This document shows positions 1 to 4,438 of a stretch of 5,719 nucleotides of DNA, piece after piece. Every line of letters begins with the position of its first letter. Positions within the stretch are counted from its first letter, which is position 1. The notes below the pieces were generated by a model that had not been told where the DNA came from, did no database searches, and saw only the letters and a program-made list of their open reading frames with translations. The DNA comes from Candidatus Avipropionibacterium avicola (GTDB lineage Bacteria; Actinomycetota; Actinomycetes; Propionibacteriales; Propionibacteriaceae). Where the stretch lies: assembly GCA_018715445.1 (NCBI GenBank), contig DVLP01000130.1:1-5719 (forward strand). Reading direction: 5' to 3'. A program made the translations under genes and the position numbers.

Positions 1-1183
1 TCATCAAGGATCGACGCAGCTCGTCGGGGACCGCCACCGCCGGGTCACGTTGCAGCACGAAGGTCTGGTCCTCGAAGTTCGGGCCGTCGTCGAGGCGGTA
101 GGCCCGTTCAGCGACCTCAGCCTGCTCACCGGCGACCTCACGCATCTGATCGATGGTCCAGACGTAGTGGGCACCTTCGCGGTGCTGACCAGTGCCATCG
201 TCGCTGTCGGCGTCCAGTGAGGAGGCGAAGGCTCCTTGTGGGGTGAGCATCTCGCGGGCCAACCAGTCGACGCTCAGCTCGACGGCCTCGGTGAACCGTG
301 ACACGTCCTCGCCTCGACGGGTGCCCTCGGCCACAGCCCGCGCCAGCACCGGCAGCAACAAGGCGTTGTCGTACAGCATCTTCTCGAAGTGGGGCACGGT
401 CCACGATCGGTCGACGCAGTAGCGTGCGAAGCCGCCGCCGAGCTGGTCGAAGAGACCACCGTCGACCATCGCCCGACAGGTCTGCGACGCCATCGACCAA
501 GCGGCGTCGGCAGTGGCGCCGCCGGCCTGCGTGGCTCGGGCCAGCAGGAAGTCCAGCACCATCGACGGGGGGAACTTGGGCATCGTGCCGAAGCCCGGGT
601 GCGCCCGGTCGTACGACTCGGCAAGGGTGTCGACGGCCTGGTCGACCGCGGCCGGGCCGAGTTCACCCGGTGGTGGAGGCGAGGTGTGTTCAGCCAGTTG
701 ACGGGCGATGTCGGCGGCACCGGCGTGCACCTCGACCCTGCGCTCCTGCCAGGCCTCGGCGACCGCAGTCACCACCTGGGTGAAGGAGGGCAGGCCGTGG
801 CGGGGCTCGACCGGGAAGTAGGTCCCGGCGTGGAACGGTTGGCCCTCGGGGGTCAGCCAGACCGACATCGGCCATCCTCCGTGACCGGTCATGGCCACCG
901 TCGCGCTCATGTAGACCGCGTCGAGGTCCGGGCGTTCCTCCCGGTCCACCTTGATCGGCACACTGGTGCGGTTGACCAGGTCGGCCACGGCCTCGTCGGA
1001 GAACGACTCCCCCGCCATCACATGACACCAGTGGCAGGCGGCGTACCCGACCGACAGGAAGATCGGGACGTCGCGCTCCTTGGCCTCGGCCAACGCCTCG
1101 GGTCCCCACTCCTGCCAGTGCACCGGATTGTCGGCATGCTGACGCAGGTACGGACTGGTCGCGTGGGCGAGGCGATTGGTCAT
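1..1183 (-). CDS. DUF255 / YyaL-type thioredoxin domain-containing protein, 3' end outside window
   Basis: The frame reads without break from an ATG at 1183-1181 to the window edge, giving 394 residues of a family that usually runs to about 650-700. The N-terminus carries the family signature: SPYLRQHADNPVHW at residues 10-23, then GYAACHWCHVM with a C50-H-W-C53 pair in a thioredoxin-like fold, KVDREERPDLD at 78-88 and GHGGWPMSVWLTP from about 100. Further on, PHFEKMLYDN (FEK at 266-268) and SLDADSDDG (D324, D326) match the second, six-hairpin-glycosidase-like helical domain. A ribosome binding site (AGGAG, 8 nt before the ATG) supports the start. Homologues include bacterial YyaL and animal SPATA20. 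The biochemical role is not established; the CxxC suggests redox activity, and the helical domain resembles N-acylglucosamine epimerase-type proteins. No signal peptide is seen, so it is probably cytoplasmic. The upstream context may be disturbed (see the frame at 1214-1330). Confidence 0.95.
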   Translation of the reverse strand, partial: MTNRLAHATSPYLRQHADNPVHWQEWGPEALAEAKERDVPIFLSVGYAACHWCHVMAGESFSDEAVADLVNRTSVPIKVDREERPDLDAVYMSATVAMTGHGGWPMSVWLTPEGQPFHAGTYFPVEPRHGLPSFTQVVTAVAEAWQERRVEVHAGAADIARQLAEHTSPPPPGELGPAAVDQAVDTLAESYDRAHPGFGTMPKFPPSMVLDFLLARATQAGGATADAAWSMASQTCRAMVDGGLFDQLGGGFARYCVDRSWTVPHFEKMLYDNALLLPVLARAVAEGTRRGEDVSRFTEAVELSVDWLAREMLTPQGAFASSLDADSDDGTGQHREGAHYVWTIDQMREVAGEQAEVAERAYRLDDGPNFEDQTFVLQRDPAVAVPDELRRSLM

Positions 1184-1213
1184 TCCTGTGGCTCCTCAGC
1201 AGTGGCACCTGCA

Positions 1214-1330
1214 TCACTTCTCCTGTGCGAGGTGCACGAACCGGCGTGCGATGGTTCCTCCAGCGTAGGAGGTCTCGGTGGCCGCTCGTTCCCAACCCAA
1301 GACGCCGCATTCGGATCGATGGGCGCTCCG
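1214..1330 (-). pseudogene. Possible orphaned 3' end of a gene (tail of about 38 codons)
   Basis: On the minus strand an open frame ends at a TGA at 1216-1214, 30 nt before the DUF255 start. Its last residues read SYAGGTIARRFVHLAQEK, with a natural amino-acid mix and mostly G/C-ending codons. No ATG or GTG with a ribosome binding site begins it. The frame stays open further upstream, into the 9-bp repeats near 1400, but that part reads as compositionally odd, Cys/Ser-rich sequence. The position and spacing are what one expects for the last part of an upstream operon partner whose 5' portion was lost or displaced by the toxin-antitoxin module. I do not recognise the family. The left boundary of the genuine segment is uncertain; 1330 is a rough limit. 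It may equally be chance coding-like sequence in an intergenic region. Confidence 0.3.
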
Positions 1331-1381
1331 ATCAGCTGCCCACCCGGGAGGACAAGCGGATGGAGATCGCGAACACTCACT

Positions 1382-1412
1382 ACTTTCGCAACTTTCGCAA
1401 CTTTGCTACAGT
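1382..1412 (+). promoter_or_regulatory. Putative promoter/operator with 9-bp tandem repeats upstream of the antitoxin
   Basis: ACTTTCGCA occurs twice in exact tandem (1382-1390, 1391-1399), followed by a partial third copy ACTTTG (1400-1405). A plausible -10 element TACAGT lies at 1407-1412. A TTTCGC in the first repeat (1384-1389) falls 17 bp upstream as a weak -35. The stretch is visibly richer in A/T than its surroundings. It lies about 43-73 nt before the antitoxin ATG, so the repeats would overlap the polymerase site. That fits autoregulation by the HTH antitoxin, as is usual for type II toxin-antitoxin operons. Binding is inferred, not shown. Confidence 0.5.
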
Positions 1413-1454
1413 GATCTACTCAGGCATCCAGTGCAGCCAGAAGGGAGCGCGCCC

Positions 1455-1952
1455 ATGAGCACGGCATCCAGCGAAGTGGTGAGCCCGGTTCCCGCTGAAG
1501 CCGACGACCTTGCCAAGGTTCTGAGCTTCATCGAGGCACACGAGACGCGGCACGGCGCCATTGAGCCCTCCTTCTTCCTCGCAGGTTCCCGGGCCGGTGA
1601 TCGGATCGAGCTCACCGAGCAGCTCCACGAGATCCTCAAGCGCGTCGTTCAGGCGCTGAGCAACGGTCAGTCGATCAGCATCCTGACCCGCGATCAAGAG
1701 ATCTCCACTCAACAGGCCGCCGAGATCCTCGGCCTCAGCCGCCCGACCGTCGTTCGGCTGATCGAGGACGGCGAGCTGCCCGCCCACGTCCCAGGCGCCG
1801 TCCGTCGGAAGTTGCGGCTGGCTGACGTGTTGGCCTACCGCGAGGAACTACGCGAGCGCCGCAACCGGTTCATCACCGAGACCTCGGTCGACGAGGACTA
1901 CAGCGACGACGAGGTCGCTGAGGCACTGGCAGACGCGCGCCGCAACGCCTGA
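1455..1952 (+). CDS. Helix-turn-helix (excisionase-like) antitoxin of a PIN-toxin module
   Basis: This 165-residue protein has three visible parts. Residues 1-75 are a helical N-terminal region. At about 82-131 is a MerR/excisionase-type winged HTH: ISTQQAAEILGLSRPTVVRLIEDGELPA, then a wing with VRRKLRLADVLAYREEL. Residues 143-165 form an acidic tail (VDEDYSDDEVAEALADA) that could contact a basic toxin. The ATG is preceded by AGGGAG at 1442-1447, 7 nt away. An in-frame upstream ATG at 1278 would add 59 residues encoded by the promoter repeats and is rejected. In characterised type II modules such a protein neutralises its toxin by direct contact and represses its own operon by DNA binding. 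The PIN-family gene begins 30 nt downstream on the same strand, supporting the assignment. Unlike the toxin, this gene looks complete, so it may still act as a repressor. It could alternatively be a stand-alone regulator. Confidence 0.85.
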   Translation: MSTASSEVVSPVPAEADDLAKVLSFIEAHETRHGAIEPSFFLAGSRAGDRIELTEQLHEILKRVVQALSNGQSISILTRDQEISTQQAAEILGLSRPTVVRLIEDGELPAHVPGAVRRKLRLADVLAYREELRERRNRFITETSVDEDYSDDEVAEALADARRNA

Positions 1953-1982
1953 ACCGTCAGTGAGGTCTGGCAGGCTCGTCAC

Positions 1983-2285
1983 ATGTACCGCGCCGTCCTC
2001 GATACCTGCGCCCTTGTGCCGAGCCTTCAGCGCGATTTCCTGCTCCAACTCGCGACCGAGGACGCCTTCGCTCCGATGTGGGGCACTGGCATCCTCGCTG
2101 AACTCGACTACACACTCGCCAGGCTGCACGAACAGCGCGGCATCGGCGACAGTGAGCATCGGCGGTCGGCGCGTCGGATCAACCCGCCCCAGACTCCCGC
2201 ACAGATCCTCGATCAGCTTGTCGAGCGCTACAGGATGCACGAGGTCAACGACATACTCCGCCCACTGCTGCCAAATCTGACCTGA
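1983..2285 (+). pseudogene. PIN-domain (VapC-like) toxin with an apparent in-frame internal deletion
   Basis: The 100-residue product begins like PIN-domain ribonuclease toxins: RAVLDTCALVPSLQRDFLLQLA at 3-24 with the first catalytic acid D7, then MWGTGILAELDYTLARL with the second acid E40, and a helix to about residue 65 (R64-R65-I66). From N67 it reads NPPQTPAQILDQLVERYRM, which resembles the extreme C-terminus of full-length members of this PIN subgroup (about 180-220 residues from memory). The middle is absent: the segment with the third acidic cluster (DPDDxHV-like) and the ITxNLxDFP-like strand. The N- and C-terminal parts are in one frame, so an in-frame deletion joining residues near 65-67 (about 2172-2180) is the simplest reading. 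Such a protein should lack nuclease activity. The start is ATG 1983, with a weak GGCAGG 8 nt upstream. It lies 30 nt after, and in the same frame as, the antitoxin. The domain family is fairly certain; the deletion is inferred from remembered family architecture. Confidence 0.75.
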
Positions 2286-2366
2286 CCTCCGACAACATCT
2301 GCTGGCTCGAATTGACGGATCACATTCGGGAAAGATCCAACACATCCTGTCGACATGCGAGGTTCC
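2286..2366. other. Convergent intergenic gap, no clear terminator
   Basis: This 81-bp gap separates the 3' ends of the plus-strand toxin gene and the minus-strand acetyltransferase gene, so a bidirectional terminator is expected. The only inverted repeat I find is GGATC (2317-2321) with GATCC (2334-2338), a 5-bp stem with a 12-nt loop and no T-tract. That is too weak to call a terminator. No coding sequence continues from the toxin in any frame. Confidence 0.5.
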
Positions 2367-2903
2367 TCAGCGCGGCGACCCCAGCTCCTTGACGAGCTTC
2401 TCGAAGACCAGGTCATCACGCTGCGGGATGCCGAACTCGTCCTGTCCGTACGGGAAGGGCGACAGTTCGCCGGTGCGCCGGTAGCCGCGACGGACGTACC
2501 AGGCGATCAGCTCGTCGCGTTGGCGCAGGACGGTCATCTCCATGGCGGTGACACCCCACCGAGCAACGGCCGTCTCCTCCGCCCGAGCCATGATGGTGCG
2601 CCCCACCCCCTGGCCCTGCAGGCCCGGCCGGACGGCAAACATCCCGAAGTAGGCGGTCTCACCCCGGTGCTCGAGCTGGCAGCACCCCACCAGCCCCTCG
2701 GCACCGTCGGCGACCAACATCAACGACGACTCCCCGGACAGGACCTCCCGTACGGCAGCGGCATTGGTCCGGGTGCCGAGCAGGAGGTCGGCCTCGGTGG
2801 TCCACCCGACCCGGCTGCACTCTCCGCGATAGGCCAATTCGATCAGCGCGACCAGATCATCGACATCGTCGAGCGCCGCCCGACGCACCTGCACCTCAGT
2901 CAC
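2367..2903 (-). CDS. GNAT-family N-acetyltransferase
   Basis: This is a 178-residue single-domain acyl-CoA-dependent transferase of the usual size for the family. The acetyl-CoA pyrophosphate-binding loop of motif A is clear: strand AYFGMFAVRP at 84-93, followed by the loop Q96-G-Q-G-V-G101 and a helix. The motif-B region AWYVRRGYRRTGE lies at about 134-146. The C-terminal PYGQDEFGIPQRDDLVFEKLV completes the fold. The substrate cannot be told from sequence. The start is a GTG at 2903-2901 that overlaps the end of the aldo/keto reductase gene by 8 nt, so translation is probably coupled to it. A G-rich sequence just upstream within that gene may serve as the ribosome binding site. It is the last gene of the three-gene operon. 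Confidence 0.92.
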   Translation of the reverse strand: MTEVQVRRAALDDVDDLVALIELAYRGECSRVGWTTEADLLLGTRTNAAAVREVLSGESSLMLVADGAEGLVGCCQLEHRGETAYFGMFAVRPGLQGQGVGRTIMARAEETAVARWGVTAMEMTVLRQRDELIAWYVRRGYRRTGELSPFPYGQDEFGIPQRDDLVFEKLVKELGSPR

Positions 2904-3930
2904 CCTTGCGGGCCCCTCGCCACAGATCGATCCCGGACTCGACGGCGTACTGGTCGATCAGGGCAAGTTCCTCATCGGTGAAGGAGGTGTTGGCCAGGGC
3001 GCCGATGTTCTGCTCGACCTGCTCGGGCCGCGACGCCCCGATGAGCACCGAGGTCATCCGCTCGTCACGCAGCGCCCATGCCAGCGCCAACTGCGCAAGG
3101 CTCTGGCCACGGTCGGCGGCGAGCTCGCCCAGCTTGCGGATCCGCGACAGGGCCTGCTCCGACAACAGGTCGGGTCGCAGCGACTTGTGCTGCGCAGCCC
3201 GGGAGTCCTCCGGGATGCCGCCCAGGTAGCGATCGGTCAACATCCCCTGCGCCAGCGGGGAGAACGCGATGCAGCCGGCCCCGACCTCCTCCAACGCATC
3301 GAGCAGCTGGTCCTCCTCGATCCAGCGGTTCAACATCGAGTACGACGGCTGGTGGATCAACAGCGGCGTACCGAGGTCGGCCAACAGCGCCGCTGCCGTA
3401 CGGGTGTCCTCGGCCGAGTAGCTCGAGATCCCCACGTACAGGGCCTTCCCGGAGCGCACGATCGCGTCGAGGGCACCCATCGTCTCCTCGAGCGGGGTGT
3501 CGGGGTCGGGACGGTGGTGATAGAAGATGTCGACATAGTCCAGGCCCATCCGGCGCAGGGACTGGTCAAGGCTGGCCACCAGGTATTTGCGGGAGCCGCC
3601 GATCGCCCCGTACGGGCCGGGCCACATGTCCCAGCCGGCCTTGGTGGAGATCACCAACTCGTCACGCAGCCCGGCAAAGCTGCGCTGCAGGTGCACGCCG
3701 AACTGCTCCTCGGCCGAGCCGGGCGGCGGACCGTAGTTGTTGGCCAGGTCGAAGTGGGTGATCCCGGCATCGAAGGCGGCCCGCAGGGTGCGCTGCTGGC
3801 TCTCGAAGGAGAAGTCGTGGCCGAAGTTGTGCCACAGGCCCAAGCTCACTGCGGGCAGTCGCAGGCCGGAGCGCCCGACCCGTCGGTAGGTCATCGAGTC
3901 GTAACGGTCGGGATCAGGCAGGTAGGTCAT
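2896..3930 (-). CDS. Aldo/keto reductase, YghZ (L-glyceraldehyde 3-phosphate reductase) type
   Basis: This 344-residue NADPH-dependent TIM-barrel reductase is very close in length and sequence to E. coli YghZ (Gpr), which reduces L-glyceraldehyde 3-phosphate and detoxifies aldehydes. Family hallmarks include LPAVSLGLWHNFGHDF near the N-terminus, HFDLANNYGPPPGSAEE, ISTKAGWDMWPGPYG, GGSRKYLVASLDQSLRRMGL, and VLIGASRPEQVEQN near the C-terminus for cofactor binding. The catalytic tetrad is D61, Y66, K97 and H139. The ATG at 3930 is chosen because a GGGGGA stretch (3941-3946) lies about 10 nt upstream and because MTYLPDPDRY matches the length of YghZ. An ATG at 3948, adding six residues, has no good ribosome binding site. 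It lies 35 nt after the Rid-family gene and overlaps the acetyltransferase gene by 8 nt. The true substrate in this organism is inferred only. Confidence 0.93.
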   Translation of the reverse strand: MTYLPDPDRYDSMTYRRVGRSGLRLPAVSLGLWHNFGHDFSFESQQRTLRAAFDAGITHFDLANNYGPPPGSAEEQFGVHLQRSFAGLRDELVISTKAGWDMWPGPYGAIGGSRKYLVASLDQSLRRMGLDYVDIFYHHRPDPDTPLEETMGALDAIVRSGKALYVGISSYSAEDTRTAAALLADLGTPLLIHQPSYSMLNRWIEEDQLLDALEEVGAGCIAFSPLAQGMLTDRYLGGIPEDSRAAQHKSLRPDLLSEQALSRIRKLGELAADRGQSLAQLALAWALRDERMTSVLIGASRPEQVEQNIGALANTSFTDEELALIDQYAVESGIDLWRGARKGD

Positions 3931-3965
3931 GGCACCAGTCTCCCCCATCGACGCTGATGCCGTCC

Positions 3966-4358
3966 TCAGCCGACCGCCGTGGCTTCGATCTGGACCAGCA
4001 GGGCAGGGTTGGCCAGTTGGGGATGGATCGTCAGGGTGGCGGCCGGGCGCTGGGCCGGGTCAGGGTCCAGGAAGGCTCCGGCGGCCTCGGTGAAGCCGCG
4101 GATGTGGCTGTCGTCGGTGAGGTGGATGGTCAGGCTGACCACCGAGTCCCAGCCCATCTCTGCCTCGGCCAGCACGGCCGCGACGTTCTCCATGGCGATC
4201 GTGGTCTGGGCGACGATGTCCTCGCCGATGGTGCCGTCGGGGCGTACCCCGACCTGCCCGGCCACCACGACGAATCGTTCGGCCGAGGTCACCAGCATCC
4301 CCTGACTGTGAAAGGGGGAACGGCGGTCCCGTGGCGGGTTCAGCGGTGTCAGACGCAT
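3966..4358 (-). CDS. Rid-family (YjgF/YER057c/UK114) protein lacking RidA catalytic residues
   Basis: This 130-residue protein has the typical length and pattern of the trimeric Rid fold: LNPP near the N-terminus, FVVVAGQVGVRPDGTIGEDIVAQ at about 29-51, an ENVAAVLAEAEMGWDSVV helix, and RPAATLTIHPQLANPALLVQIEATAVG at the C-terminus. True RidA enamine/imine deaminases use an Arg (E. coli R105 in PARSC) and a Glu (E120 in IEIEA). Here a simple alignment puts A107 and Q123 at those places; an Arg is present two positions earlier (R104). The protein therefore probably belongs to one of the non-RidA subfamilies with a different or unknown activity. The ATG at 4358 has no strong ribosome binding site, and a short palindrome overlaps it. 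It is the first gene of an operon with the aldo/keto reductase and the GNAT protein. Confidence 0.88.
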   Translation of the reverse strand: MRLTPLNPPRDRRSPFHSQGMLVTSAERFVVVAGQVGVRPDGTIGEDIVAQTTIAMENVAAVLAEAEMGWDSVVSLTIHLTDDSHIRGFTEAAGAFLDPDPAQRPAATLTIHPQLANPALLVQIEATAVG

Positions 4359-4368
4359 CTGGGCCAGA
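4358..4368. repeat. 11-bp palindrome TCTGGGCCAGA at the start of the Rid-family gene
   Basis: TCTGG and CCAGA form perfect 5-bp arms around one central base and touch the start codon of the minus-strand Rid-family gene. It lies in the 80-bp divergent gap shared with hen1, so it could be an operator acting on either gene. A palindrome this short occurs often by chance in GC-rich DNA, so support is weak. Confidence 0.25.
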
Positions 4369-4387
4369 CTACTCGGGCCGGTCGTGA

Positions 4388-4434
4388 AGGAGGCGATATC
4401 CGCTGCCGTTGTGCACCACCGGATGACAGACTGA
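4388..4434 (+). promoter_or_regulatory. Possible leader peptide region upstream of hen1
   Basis: A perfect AGGAGG ribosome binding sequence lies at 4388-4393, about 45 nt before the hen1 start and too far away to serve it. Between them a very short frame, GTG at 4411 (or ATG at 4423) to TGA at 4432-4434, encodes at most seven residues (VHHRMTD) and ends 4 nt before the hen1 GTG. Hen1 itself has only a weak GAGCGG directly before its start. A coupled leader is possible, but the 17-nt gap from AGGAGG to GTG is longer than normal. No convincing promoter is seen in the gap. Confidence 0.25.
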
Positions 4435-4438
4435 GCGG

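Noticed and set aside
1..1183. Possible frameshift in the DUF255 gene
   Set aside because: The codon phase from ATG 1183 to the window edge is continuous, and conserved motifs appear in order in one frame.
1257..1272. Hairpin CCTCC-AGCGTA-GGAGG as a terminator
   Set aside because: The stem is only 5 bp with no T-tract on either strand, and it lies within the coding-like tail.
389..1414. Long plus-strand open frame (341 codons) antisense to the DUF255 gene
   Set aside because: It mirrors a high-GC gene whose minus-strand translation has clear family motifs throughout; the antisense product is Arg/Gly-rich with no recognisable domain.
1278..1454. N-terminal extension of the antitoxin from an ATG at 1278
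   Set aside because: It would translate the promoter repeats into low-complexity SQLSQL; the ATG at 1455 has a good ribosome binding site.
2317..2338. Inverted repeat GGATC/GATCC between the convergent genes as a terminator
   Set aside because: A 5-bp stem with a 12-nt loop and no T-run is too weak.
1848..2345. Minus-strand open frame of 165 codons opposite the toxin gene
   Set aside because: It overlaps the end of the antitoxin and all of the PIN frame, and has no domain motif or ribosome binding site.
3187..3957. Plus-strand open frame of 256 codons opposite the aldo/keto reductase
   Set aside because: The reductase reading shows its catalytic tetrad and family signatures; the antisense product has none.
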